This document shows positions 11,023 to 21,385 of a stretch of 64,000 bases of DNA, one piece after another. Origin of the DNA: Tetracentron sinense (Eukaryota > Streptophyta > Magnoliopsida > Trochodendrales > Trochodendraceae); assembly GCA_015143295.1 (NCBI GenBank), contig CM026557.1, forward strand, positions 28,119,760-28,183,759, read 5' to 3'. The notes beneath the pieces were generated by a model that worked only from the letters and a program-made list of their open reading frames with translations, did no database searches and was not told the origin of the DNA. A program made the translations under genes and the position numbers. Numbering within the stretch: position 1 is the stretch's first letter; each line of letters starts with the position of its first letter.

Positions 11023-11145
11023 GCAGGTTTAGAGCAGGAGCACACGGCGAAGCCGTGGATTGAGGAGACTTACATTGAGGAAGGAGGAGAAGGTGAGCCC
11101 ATCGAGGAAGGAGCAGGAGTCTTGGGTGGTGGCTACACCTATTAG
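11023..11145 (+). CDS. Conserved acidic LTR micro-ORF, copy 2 (D 3' LTR)
   Basis: A 40-codon acidic frame ending at TAG 11143-11145. The core is PWIEETYIEE and the C-terminal end GGGYTY. It differs from copy 1 by a few substitutions and one in-frame codon insertion (GGT), keeping the reading frame. No ATG; the 5' side is open or spliced as in copy 1. Confidence 0.45.
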   Translation, partial: AGLEQEHTAKPWIEETYIEEGGEGEPIEEGAGVLGGGYTY

Positions 11146-11523
11146 TTTATGTTTTGTTTGGTTGAGAGATTTTGTAATAGACCTTTTTAGAGGATGTTGC
11201 TCATTAGATTTCTTATAGTTGTGCATTCAGACCTTTTGTGTCACGCCCCAAAATACCCCCTAGGAGTTTAGGGATACTTTAGGTGGACTATACAAACCTG
11301 CCAAACCATCCTGTGACGAACAAGATAAATAAGGTACTAAACAATGATAATCAGAGCACGGAAACTAAACATAATTTGCGGAAGCGAAAACTAAAATTTT
11401 CTTTTCTTTATAATGATCCAAAATGTAGTATTCCAAGTTAACATAAATACAAAACACGTCTCAGTCTAAGGTGGACAGGCCCACCTAACAAAATACAAAA
11501 GATAAAATACAACTCTGTCTCGC

Positions 11524-11679
11524 TCAATAGCCATCCCCGTGGGGCCAGTGGTCTAAGTCTCTCGCCTCCGCCTGAGGCAAGACTACCAGATCCTCATAAG
11601 GTTCCTCCTCGCCATAGTCCTCTTCTATCCAAGGACCCGGATCACCAATGTCGAGAGGGACTCGGGTACCTGCCGACAT
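11524..11679 (-). CDS. Conserved acidic LTR micro-ORF, copy 3 (F)
   Basis: A 51-residue ORF with ATG at 11679 and TGA at 11524-11526. It starts MSAGTRVPLD, has the core PWIEEDYGEEEP and ends WPHGDGY. An in-frame upstream ATG lies at 11697 inside the hairpin. It is highly acidic, with no predicted membrane segment. It shares start, core and end with copies in B and C, with differences mainly in the middle and at third codon positions. Product unknown. Confidence 0.5.
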   Translation of the reverse strand: MSAGTRVPLDIGDPGPWIEEDYGEEEPYEDLVVLPQAEARDLDHWPHGDGY

Positions 11680-11689
11680 GAAAGTACGG

Positions 11690-11708
11690 CTGAGCATGGA
11701 ATACTCAG
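11690..11708 (-). other. Conserved LTR hairpin (F)
   Basis: On the minus strand CTGAGTATTCCATGCTCAG folds as a 7-bp stem (one T-G pair) with a TTCCA loop. It lies 10 bases upstream of the MSAG start codon. Confidence 0.6.
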
Positions 11709-11868
11709 CGAGTACAAGCCCCTAACTAACAATGGTAATAACCAACAACATCATATACATTAAGGATGAAAAAGTCCGGGGTGCTAAACATTTTATCAAG
11801 TCATAATTATTATGCAACTAAAACATGTCTATGCATCATACAATTCCTCTTTGAGTTGTCCTTTTAAT

Positions 11869-12478
11869 ATTTCTTATGAGCCAGAGGTTAGCACCCGCAT
11901 ATCCCTGGGCTACCAACCTCCTTGACAGTACAATACCTTTCTTATGAGCCAGGGGTTAGCACCCGCACATCCCTGGGCTACCAACCCCCTTGACAGTACA
12001 ATACCTTTCTTATGAGCCAGGGGTTAGCACCCGCACATCCCTGGGCTACCAACCCCCTTGACAGTACAATACCTTTCTTATGAGCCAGGGGTTAGCACCC
12101 GCACATCCCTGGGCTACCAACCCCCTTGACAGTACATTACCCTTCTTATGAGCCAGAGGTTAGCACCCTTAACCGGGGCTCCAACCTCCTTGACAATATC
12201 ATTTCCTTTCTTATGAGTCAGAGGTTAGCACCCTTAACCGGGGCTACCAACCTCCTTGACAGTGCAACATTTCCGAGTCCTTTCTTATGAGCCAGGGGTT
12301 AGTACCCGCATGATCCCTGGGCTACCAACCCCCTTGACAATACAATACATTTCTTATGAGCCAGAGGTTAGCACCCGCATAATCCTGGGCTACCAACCTC
12401 CTTGACAGTACAATACCTTTCTTATGAGCCAGAGGTTAGCACCCTTAACCGGGGCTACCAACCTCCTTGACAATATCC
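11869..12478 (-). repeat. 68-bp tandem array in solo LTR F
   Basis: About nine units of 68 bp (for example starting 11941, 12009 and 12077), each containing 'cttatgagccaggggttagc' and 'ccaacccccttgacagtac'. The units vary slightly and fall into two types, with 'acccgcacatccctggg' or 'acccttaaccgggg'. It occupies the same LTR position as the 69-bp array in C, the 64-bp array in B and the 75-bp array in J. Confidence 0.9.
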
Positions 12479-13291
12479 TCCATCTACATATGTGCTCGTG
12501 CATAGCAATCATGAAATTATGATGACATATAGCATTTTAACAATTCCCAACTCACATGAGAATTTAAGAAGCGAAATAAACACATGCATACAACTTACCA
12601 AATGGGGAACATTTATGTGACTCATGCTTTCAAATCTTAGTTTATTCATGCATTCTATCAAACATGTGGTATTCAACCTTTTTACCTTTAGTTATTTCAT
12701 ATTTTCTCATTCGAACATTTCATCAAACACTTGGGGTGTGTTCATTATGCGTAATATGCCCTTCCACCATTTTTCCCATCATTCAACACATCACAACATG
12801 GCATCCAATCGCCTCCACTCCTCATCCATTCATACATTCCACCATTTGTTTGTATTATCTTGTTTATGTTTTAGGGATTTAGCATATACCAACACAAGGG
12901 AGCAATGGGGAAGATCCAACACATTTTCTTAGAAAAAATCCTAGGTTATTACCAAAGTAACTAGGAAGAGTGTACTAACCTTGGAAAGGGAAAGAAAATC
13001 CTTGAGGATGATGTAGAAACGCTGCCCTAGCTTGGACGAGGTACTCCACACGAGCTTGAGGTTGGATTTGGAGAATCCAAGCCTTTAGAACGGTTCTAGG
13101 GTTCTAAAACCCTTGATTCTCTCAAGTGGAAAACCCTAGATGTAAATCCCCCTTCTCTTCTCTTCTTCTCTCTCAAAACCTTCTAAGTGAGGTGAATGAG
13201 GGCTCAAAGGGTCGAGCAAACCCTTATGGGTAAGGGTTTAACATCCAAAAGACGAAAACTCCCTTACTGAAATTTCTGCAAAAACGCGAAG

Positions 13292-13478
13292 ACCGAGCGA
13301 TCGGTGGTTATGACCGATCGATCGGTTGCCTACCGAGCGATCGGTGTTATTGACCGATCGATCGGTCAAAAACTCACTCTCTGGAAAATTTCCCCATACA
13401 AAATTTCTGACCGTGCGATAGCTACCGATCGATCGGTTATGGACCGATCGATCGCTGACTGGACCAAGCGATCGGTGC
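13292..13478 (-). promoter_or_regulatory. Palindrome cluster in U3 of F
   Basis: Six or more copies of ACCGATCGATCGGT and the near form ACCGAGCGATCGGT, interrupted by 'aattttccagagagtgag'-type sequence as in B and C. Proposed transcription-factor site cluster; function inferred. Confidence 0.5.
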
Positions 13479-13692
13479 TCTGTATGTCTGGACTGTTTTG
13501 ACCATATCTTTTGACTCGCTCGTCGGATTTCGACGATTCAACTTGCGTTGGATCCGTCTTTCGAAAATGAACATTTCTAATGTTTCGGAATTTCCAATTT
13601 CTCCCTTATTTATTAATTAGACTACAAAAACGGCCAATTAGCTACGAAGGTGCTATTCATTAAGGATGAAAAGTCCGGGGTGCTACATTTTG

Positions 13693-13883
13693 GTTTATAG
13701 TGAGTTGTATACGTTGACCGTAGACTTGTGACGGTCTGTTATAGTTTATATATCGAAATTTTATTACTCTCATTTTTGGAGACTCATGTAGTAAGCCTTG
13801 TATACATGGATTTTAAGCAGGTTTAAGTAATGTGACGATTCCAAAGTCCTATTTTAGCCTTGTAGGATTTTGGGGTCGTTACA
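13693..13883 (+). repeat. 3' LTR of element D, last part
   Basis: Continues D's LTR after F and its duplicated target, ending 'ttttggggtcgttaca', the usual chromovirus LTR terminus. Confidence 0.85.
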
Positions 13884-14092
13884 CCACCTTTACTTTGTCA
13901 TGTATGTACAAACTTGGAATTTAGTCATATGTATAGAAAGAAAAATTGAGTTCACATTTCGTATGGTTTCGACTCCGCATTTATTTCGTTTCCAGTATAG
14001 TATGCCTTGTACATTGCAGGATGGTTTGACAGGTTAAGATAGTAATGTCTAAAGTCCCACCTAACTCATAGGGGGGATTTTGGGGTGTTACA
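13884..14092 (+). repeat. Chromovirus LTR 3'-end fragment, probably element A
   Basis: Resembles the LTR end of G on the other strand (40980-41160), sharing 'tacaaacttggaat' and 'agaaagaaaaattgag', and ends 'ttttggggtgttaca'. It may be the rest of A's 3' LTR into which D inserted. The assignment to A is inferred from order and strand. Confidence 0.6.
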
Positions 14093-14261
14093 TAGCTTGA
14101 GATGGTAATGGCGATAATTATTCTTCCTCCATTACCTATTTCGTGTTTGAGCAGCTCACCTACCCTCCTGCGCACCAGGCACGTTCCCTGGTAGCCTCCT
14201 CTCCTCCCTGTAGCTCTGTCCACCCTTGTACTAATACCAGGGGTGTCCTCAAGCCTTCCCC

Positions 14262-14268
14262 TATAAAA
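14262..14268 (+). promoter_or_regulatory. TATA box of M's LTR
   Basis: TATAAAA in 'cccctataaaaccacaccc', followed by a CT-rich transcript-start-like region. It is the only strong TATA match in this LTR segment. Confidence 0.5.
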
Positions 14269-15589
14269 CCACACCCCCACAGCCTTGTTCCTCAAGAAAA
14301 AATGAAAAATCCCCCATTTTGAATCCCTGTTGGTTTGTCAAGGTCCAGGCCTCCCTTCTAACAACATCCAAGCCTCACTCTAGTTCTCCAAGGACCATCC
14401 TAGCTCCCCCAACCGTGCACCACCACCGTAGGCCACCACCTATCACTGCCACAACAACCACCGCAGCAGGCAAAGGCAGTAGGGTAGGGTCCTCGCCTAC
14501 CCTTTATTATTTCTGTGCAACCCTTGTGAGCCCCTGGTCCTTCCAGGGGACTTTCTTTTTGATTCTGCAGTACTAAAACCACGAGGGGGGGTTTCCCCTA
14601 TCTTCCTTATAGACAAAGGGACCCCCCTATGTGGTGCACCGGCCTAGAGAACTTCCCTGACCATTCTAGGGGACCCTCAGACCATGAGGGATCCCCTAGA
14701 GTTACTAGGGTTCAGCCTCGAAAGGGTGCAAACCATTTCTGGAAATGTGCAGGAATGACGGTAAACACAGTACCACCATTCCTGGTGACCTCCTTTGCAG
14801 CCATTCTAACCCCCACCTGATCAAGCCCTAGTCCATTTTAGAGCATAAAATTGGTCCCTAAGACTCCCCTCGGCCTGACCTGGTCCTACCAAACCAACCA
14901 TGCATGCTTAACCATGGTTAAAACAACAAAAGAGAAAAATTGTGCAAAATAGCGATAGTTATTCTACCGACATTCTTAAAATTATGTAGTAGTGATATCA
15001 GGCCCATTGTGAGCCCATTTTGAGCCAAGTCTAGGGCCCACCACAGGCCCAAGACATGTGAAAAATTTCCCTAACCTTACCTGATGGCCCATGACTCCTG
15101 GGGTTCACCCCCGACCTTGCCCCTGACCTGTAAATACCATTCTCAGTACAACCTGCATTTACTGTCATTCTCAGTTTTTGATTAATGGACTTTCCAAGGA
15201 CCCAGACCTGGTAGGAGGCCACTCTAGGCCCTGCCTAGCCCCTTGGGCTCATTTCAGACTTGCCCTGACCTTAACCAGGGGTTAACCCAATTACGATTAG
15301 ATTTTAACCATAGTTAGTTGGCCTAACCTTAAGGAAAAAATCCCAGAAATTCCTTGAAAATCTTAAAAAATTGGAAAATATAGGAAATGTACAAATCATG
15401 CTCTACAGCATTCCTAACCAGGGTAAAATGAGTTTAACCATGGTTAACTTCTTTCTTGACTATGTTTAAGCCCATTTAACCTTGGAAAAATCTTTAAAAT
15501 TATCAAACAATTCACAAGGACTATAAAATTGAATTCAGACCTTAACCACTCATGGTTGGTAACCCTAACCATGATTAGACCATCCTTTA

Positions 15590-15895
15590 CCTCCGGTTAA
15601 ACCCCTTCTCAGCCTTCGGACCCAATCTCAAGCCAACCGGGCTTACCCTTTACCTCTGGGTCCAAATCCTAGCATTGGGGCCCAAATAGGCCTACCGGGC
15701 CCAACCTTAGTCTATTGGACTAGACCCTTAGCCTACCGGGCTAAACCTTGGTCTCTGGGTCTAAAACCCTAAGCCTACCGGGCTTACCCTTGACCTCCGG
15801 GTCCAAACCTTAGCCTCCGAGCTTCATTTTTAGCCTCCGAGCCCAAACCCTTTAGTCTCTGGGCTTATGTTGTGGCCTACCGGGCATACACACAT
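15590..15895 (+). repeat. Degenerate ~21-bp minisatellite in M's LTR
   Basis: Repeated 'agcctaccgggcttaccctt' and 'gacctccgggtccaaacctt' motifs alternate over about 300 bp. Units are diverged and irregular in length. No coding potential is seen. Confidence 0.65.
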
Positions 15896-16097
15896 ATCCT
15901 TAGTCTTGGCATGGGCTCATGTGCTAGAACTACATTCGGTCTGATCTCAACCCAATATGAGTACATAAGCAACCCAACCCGGGTTCGATCCTAGTTAGCT
16001 TTTTCCTTCTTGGAGTAGTATAAACTAAAACTAAGGCATTTGAACAATAATTGATACTAATTTAGCTTATACCTAGGGAGTAGGGAACCATTGTAAA

Positions 16098-16948
16098 ATG
16101 GGAGTGTGTTCGTGAAGTTTTCCATAAAGTTGGATGGGGCAAAATGATTTGGAAAAAAGGTATTTCTTCAAAAATTTCAGTGCTGATTTGGAAATTGTTT
16201 CATAATGCTATTCTGGTGGATAGTAATGTTCAATCCAAAGGTATCTTTTTGCCTAGCAAATGTGAATGTTGTCTCAACCCAAACAGTGAGTCATTGTCCC
16301 ATCTTTTTTGTAAAGGTGAGTTGGCTTCTAAGTTATGGAAAAAAGTGGGGTTTGCTCTAAATATTCAGTTTTTGTAGAAGACTCTATTCAAACTAGACTT
16401 ATGAGATTTTTTTAGGAAAGTCTAAGTGGTTTAGTTAGAGGATTTCTCTGCAATGTAGTTCCTATATTTGTGTGTTGGGAGATCTGGACTTTTCGAAATA
16501 AATCAAGGTATGATAATGTCAAAAGACCTCTCAAAGTCATCTTGAATAGAATTAATGAATGGGTGAAAGGATCTGCTATTAACTGGAAGCTCTCTAAAAA
16601 TTTCAGTTCCAAGGACAGAGAGTTAGGCTCGTATTTTGATATTCAAGTTACTAGTTCCAGAAATAAGAAGCCTTTCATCATCAAGTGGGTTTGCCCATCT
16701 CCGGGTTGGTTTAAACTCAATACAGATGGGGTTGGTAAGAACAACCCGGGAGAGAGTGGAGGTGGTGGTATTATTCACGATGCACAAGGTAACTTGGTTC
16801 TAGGATTTTATAAATTCTACGGCTTGAATTCCAATATGATTGCTGAATTAAGGATGGTTTATGATGGATGCGTGCTTTGTGAAAATTTTGGTTTATATAA
16901 TGTGGTGGTGGAAAGTGATTCCAAAATAGTGATTGATGTGATTAATGG
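16098..16948 (+). pseudogene. LINE (L1-type) ORF2 remnant: zinc-binding and RNase H, 5' part
   Basis: A 5'-truncated non-LTR retrotransposon. The first frame (from about 16100 to the stop at 16375-16377) matches the reverse-transcriptase zinc-binding domain, with CECCLNPNSESLSHLFC and KLWKKVGF. After a stop and frame change, 16470-16948 encodes a plant-type RNase H with NTDGVGKNNPGESGGGGII, AELRMVYDG and VVESDSK, giving the first three catalytic acidic residues. The frame is cut after IDVING by J at 16949 and resumes at 23489. 5' truncation is typical of target-primed insertion. Confidence 0.85.
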
Positions 16949-17897
16949 TGTAGAGCCCCGGAATTAGGTTCACTGTTCATGTGAATAGTGCACTTGCTTA
17001 GTGTATGTAAAGGCCTAAAGCCTTTCATGTGTTCTTGATTTGGGAAAAATGTCTCAAAACAAGAGTTTAATAATACGCTAAGTATCAAAACACATAGGGT
17101 ATAAAATACCCTAAGAGTGAATGTAGAACCCCGGGAACCAAGTTCACAATGTTGTGAATAGTGCCGTGGGTACAAGTGTTGTGAAGGTCAAGGGTGATTT
17201 ATATAATTTAGTTTATGAGCAATAATTAGAATGATTTAAATTAGTTTAAGTATTGTTGTTGGGGGTTTGGGATGAAACAACAAGAGCATGAAATACTCTT
17301 AGTGTTTCCAAGTCAAGGGTATGAAAGACCCTTAGTATGGGTAGGTGTGTTTGGGTAAGGGAAAGAGTGGAATGTTCCTATGGTGTTAGAAATGGATTAG
17401 GGTCACTGGTAGGAGCCTGAAAAATCCTCTAAGGGTGTTTTTCAAGGTCCTAAGGAACCTCTTGAGTGATCAAGGCATAATCAAAGTTGTGAAGAAGAGG
17501 GATCCCTAAACATACCCTCAACTTTAAGGAGCTCTAGAATTATCACTGTTGATCAGAATTAAGTGATTCTTGAATTTTTAGAAAGATATTGAAACCCTCT
17601 TCAAGGTTCATGTTTACCACATTTTCAGATTTTGAGTCAAAGTTGGGCCAAATGTCAGATTTCCACAAACTGGTCTGCTGTAAATTTTGGTATGCTGAAA
17701 GTCATCCCAGGATCAGTCCACTTGTGGGCCTATTTACACCATTTAGAACTCAAAATTAGGCTTTATATAAAACATGAAAGTTGTTCCCCTTTGAATAAAG
17801 AGTCCAACTAAAGTTGAATTGTCAAAATCAGATAAACGAGTTAAAAGTTATGATCAAAATACCAAAGTGGAAAAACCTGCCCAGGCAGAGTTCAATT

Positions 17898-17942
17898 TGG
17901 GCGACGAATTGATCTGGGTGCCGAAATTCGTCGACGAATTCA
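17898..17942 (+). promoter_or_regulatory. Inverted-repeat element upstream of J's TATA box
   Basis: GACGAATT and AATTCGTCGACGAATTC form direct and inverted repeats about 100-150 bp before the TATA box. The position matches the palindrome clusters of B, C, D, E and F, although the motif differs. A role as binding sites is inference. Confidence 0.4.
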
Positions 17943-18044
17943 ACTCAAAAAATGCTAAAAACGCCCGGTAATGAGCTGTAACTCATCACTGACCTTGGGG
18001 GATATTTTCCTAAGATATTTTTAGAATTTTAGCTACCTTTAGGC

Positions 18045-18052
18045 TATAAATA
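18045..18052 (+). promoter_or_regulatory. TATA box of J
   Basis: TATAAATA within 'ggctataaataggg', the same 14-base string as in D's LTR. Confidence 0.7.
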
Positions 18053-18683
18053 GGGTCTGATTTTCGTGGGTAACGAATACCAAACCCTTGAATATAATTG
18101 AGAGAGAGATTGAAGAAGAAGAAGAAGAGAAGCTTTATTTCTTTCCAACTGTTCTTTCCCAAGCTCAAGTGAGGTTTCAATCTTCTTAAGCTTCCATTCT
18201 TTAGTGTTCTCAAGCTCACAAATCATCACTAAAGTGATTTCAAAGCTTGGAATTTCTCCAAAGAAATTTTGTGCATGTTCTTGAAGAAGGGGGTTTTCAA
18301 ATCCAGTTTTTTCCAAAGCTTTAACCAAGCTTCCTCAAGCTTGATTTCCAATCCTACAGAAGTGTAAAAACTTCATTTTTAAGGTAGATACTGTAGCGCC
18401 CCAAAACCCACCCTAGGAGTTAGAGTGAACTTTGGACGACTAATCATGACTTGCTTGACAACTAACCTGCAAAACCCACAGAGCATATACGATAGAGGAC
18501 AAAACAGCGGAAACATGCTCTAACATGGTATAGCGGAAGTCTACCAAACCTCTATGTATATACATAATCAATCCAAGTTTTATACAAAAGCAATCCATAA
18601 GAAAGTACGGACAGACCCGCAAAAATACATGGATATAATCTCTCATCTCACCCACAGCTAATCCACTCAGAATCTACAACCAC

Positions 18684-18803
18684 CTATTGGTAACCCTCTA
18701 CGGGGGGTTCCTCCAAAGGCTCCTCGACGTACTCCTCTTCCCCCCATGGACCAGGAGCACAAACATCAAATGGAGCAGCAGCTCCCTCAGAACCTGCCGA
18801 CAT
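18684..18803 (-). CDS. Conserved acidic LTR micro-ORF, copy 4 (K)
   Basis: A 39-residue ORF with ATG at 18803 and TAG at 18684-18686. It starts MSAGSEGAAAPFDV, has the core PWGEEEYVEEP and ends VEGYQ. Compared with F, one extra base just upstream breaks the reading frame through the hairpin, but the MSAG start codon keeps the ORF usable. The central tryptophan and glutamates are retained; isoleucine of the core is glycine. Confidence 0.5.
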   Translation of the reverse strand: MSAGSEGAAAPFDVCAPGPWGEEEYVEEPLEEPPVEGYQ

Positions 18804-18814
18804 AAGAAGTACGG

Positions 18815-18833
18815 CTGAGCATGGAATACTCAG
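18815..18833 (-). other. Conserved LTR hairpin (K)
   Basis: Same CTGAGTATTCCATGCTCAG stem-loop as in F and J, 11 bases upstream of the micro-ORF start. Confidence 0.6.
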
Positions 18834-20149
18834 CGGGTACTAAATACTAACCAACAATTATAGCATAAAAATGGCAATACATAATCAGGAGCAGTTTATA
18901 TATGTCAAACGGAAACAGTTCATATCATACAAGGAAGTAAAGCAGTTTATAATCATGCTTGTAATTCGTAGAAAACCGATAAATCCTCTTGAAAACATCG
19001 TGCACTTGACTTGACTTGAAATATCTTTTCGTACTTGAAACTTGTCATGTTTGTCTTATCTTGTCATATCATGCGTGTCATGCCATGTCATGCTTGCTTG
19101 GAAAGTAAACTACTTGTGAGGGAAGGGAGACCCTTCTTCCTAGAATGCTTATGCTTGTCATGCCATGTCTTGTCATGCTTGCTTGGAAGAGTAAACTACT
19201 TGTGAGGGAAGGGAGACCCTTCTTCCTAGAATGCTTATGCTTGTCATGCCATGTCTTGTCATGAACGAGGTAAAACATATCGGAAGATATGTCCCACCTC
19301 TAACCATGTTCTTGTAAACCTCGATAAATCATGTCATGCATGCCGTGCTCGTGGGAATCGTGTACATACTTGCATTTAAATTTAAACATGACATTTGGGA
19401 AATTTCACAACACATATAGTATCAATGATTGAGCAATGTAATATTCATATCATTTAGGGAAAGCAGAAAACACACTATCATAGACCCTAGCAATATTCAT
19501 ACTTCATTAGGCATGCATTTCCAAATATACAGTTCACTGTATTCACCTTGGCATTTCATCAAACATGGTGTGTTCATTTTGGATTTACCCTACAACATGC
19601 TTTTCTAGATGGTTTTTTTTTCTCAAATCATACATGTATATTCATTATTTGAACAATGCTCTTCCCCATTTGTTCATCACACAACACCATTGGCATCCAG
19701 TCGCCCATTCCATCTCCATTCTCCATTAACACCCATTCACAACCATTCACCACCATTCATCTCATAGCACATGTATAATGAAAGAAAATAAAGAGAAATG
19801 AAGGGGAAAGAAAAACTATAACTAGGAGGGTAGTAAAAAGTACCGACCTTGAAGAAATGAGGAAGAAACCCCTTTCCAAAACGACTGTGTAGCTGCTGCC
19901 CTAGTTTGAGGAGATGCTCCTCACGAGTTTGTGCCTTGATCTTGAAGAAAAACGGGCTGGAGGTTGATCTAGGGTTTCAAACCCTTTGATTTCTCTCCCA
20001 AATGGAAACCCTAGGTTGGAATCGCCTTCTCCTCTTTCTTCTATTCTCTCAAACTCTCTAAGTGTCGAATGATGCCCTAAAGGCTCAGATTAAACTCCTA
20101 AGGTAAGAGTGAACTGACCAAAAGACCAAAATACCCTTATTGGGATTTC

Positions 20150-21385
20150 TGTGAATAGTGCTGTGAATAGTGCCAACTCGTGGTGCTGTGAATAGTGTCA
20201 ACTCGTGGTCGGTGAATAGTGCCACTCGTGGTGCTTGTGAATAGTGCCACTCGTGGTGCTTGTTAATAGTGCAAACTCGGGGTGCTTGTGAATAGTGCCA
20301 CTCGTGATGCTTGTGAATAGTGCCACTCGTGGTCCGTGAATAGTGCCAACTCGTGGTGGCATGAATAGTGCAACTCGTGGTGCTTGTGAATAGTGCCACT
20401 CGTGATGCTTGTGAATAGTGCCACTCGTGGTCCGTGAATAGTGCCACTCGTGGTGCTTGTGAATAGTGCCACTCGTGGTCCGTGAATAGTGCCACTCATG
20501 GTGCTTGTGCCACTCGTGATGCTTGTGAATAGTGCTACTCGTGGTGCTTGTGAATAGTGCAAACTCGTGGTGCTTGTGAATAGTGCCAACTCGTGGTGGC
20601 ATGAATAGTGCAACTCGTGGTGCCATGAATAGTGCCAACTCGTGGTGCTATGAATAGTGGCTGTGAATAGTGCCAACCCGTGGTGGCGTGAATAGTGCAA
20701 CTCGTGGTGCCATGAATAGTGCCAACTCGTGATGCTTGTGAATAGTGCCACTCGTGGTCCGTGAATAGTGCCACTCGTGGTGCTTGTGAATAGTGCCACT
20801 CGTGGTCCGTGAATAGTGCCACTCGTGGTGCTTGTGCCACTCGTGATGCTTGTGAATAGTGCTACTCGTGGTGCTTGTGAATAGTGCAAACTCGTGGTGC
20901 TTGTGAATAGTGCCAACTCGTGGTGGCTTGAATAGTGCAACTCGTGGTGCCATGAATAGTGCCAACTCGTGGTGCTGTGAATAGTGGCTGTGAATAGTGC
21001 CAACCCGTGGTGGCGTGAATAGTGCAACTCGTGGTGCCATGAATAGTGCCAACTCGTGGTGGCGTGAATAGTGCCAACTCGTGGTGGCGTGAATAGGGCC
21101 AACTCGTGGTGGCGTGAATAGTGCAACTCGTGGTGGCGTGAATAGTGTCAACTCGTGGTGGCGTGAATAGTGCCAACTCACGGTGGCGTGAATAGTGCAA
21201 CTCGTGGTGCCATGAATAGTGCCAACTCGTGGTGGCGTGAATAGTGCAACTCGTGGTGTCATGAATAGTGCCAACTCGTGGTGGCGTGAATAGTGTCAAC
21301 TCGTGGTGGCGTGAATAGTGCAACTCGTGGTGCCATGAATAGTGCCAACTCGTGGTGGCGTGAATAGTGCCCGTGGTGAGTTGTA
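20150..21385 (-). repeat. ~22-26 bp minisatellite in solo LTR K
   Basis: About fifty units built on 'gtgaatagtgcc' plus 'aactcgtggtg' or 'actcgtggtgctt'. Variants are ordered into higher blocks: the run around 20380-20660 is repeated around 20730-21010. The array creates long but meaningless open frames on the minus strand (up to 287 codons of His/Thr/Ser-rich repeats). The 'gtgaatagtgcc' motif occurs only once or twice near the start of J's LTR, so the array is a local expansion of a normal LTR motif. Confidence 0.95.

Larger units (their letters stand above)
9034..11238 (+). repeat. 3' LTR of element D, first part
   Basis: Starts CGTAGAGACCCG, a mutated TGTAGAGACCCG, and continues after nested F at 13693-13883. 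The two parts total about 2.4 kb, the same as the LTR of B. Order inside: palindrome cluster (9529-9712), TATA box (9786), a weak ~63-bp direct repeat (about 10656-10745), hairpin (10990-11005) and the acidic ORF (11023-11145). The same order appears in the other chromovirus LTRs here. Confidence 0.88.
11239..13687 (-). mobile_element. Solo LTR F (chromovirus), inserted in D's LTR
   Basis: A 2449-bp LTR read on the minus strand, starting TGTAGCACCCCGG (13687) and ending GGGGCGTGACA (11239). It is flanked by perfect 5-bp target duplications TTTTG (11234-11238 and 13688-13692). No internal region or second LTR is present, so it is the product of LTR-LTR recombination. It contains a palindrome cluster, a 68-bp tandem array, the hairpin and an ATG-initiated acidic ORF. 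It is closely related to the LTRs of B and C. Confidence 0.95.
3747..13883 (+). mobile_element. Ty3/gypsy chromovirus D, decayed, with nested solo LTR
   Basis: Old plus-strand chromovirus in the order: 5' LTR remnant, mutated primer site, gag, candidate intron, pol with chromodomain, polypurine tract, 3' LTR. The first ~1.8 kb and last ~190 bp of the 5' LTR are missing, and the left end is fused to A pol. The 3' LTR is interrupted by F at 11239-13687. Multiple stops and at least two frameshifts show it is dead. It probably inserted in A's 3' LTR, because A-type LTR sequence follows at 13884, but the left target-site copy is deleted and this cannot be confirmed. Confidence 0.85.
14093..16097 (+). 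repeat. LTR of Ogre/Tat-like element M, truncated
   Basis: The last ~180 bp (15920-16097) match the LTR of N on the other strand (46920-47096), including 'gcaacccaacccgggttcga'. A TATAAAA box lies at 14262-14268, followed by a CA- and CT-rich leader. Several short ORFs here look accidental. The LTR end and primer site are missing, replaced by the LINE at about 16098. Its left part is either missing or outside the window beyond A. Confidence 0.65.

Noticed and set aside
11869..12478. Regular repeats that could be mistaken for a CRISPR array
   Set aside because: Units are near-identical over their whole length with no unique spacers, lie inside a solo LTR, and the DNA is plant.
12624..12932. 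102-codon plus-strand ORF in F
   Set aside because: Lies in AT-rich LTR sequence antisense to the element, with no conserved frame in C or B.
14319..14820. Proline/serine-rich ORFs in M's LTR
   Set aside because: Low-complexity leader sequence after the TATA box, with frames open on both strands and no relative elsewhere in the window.
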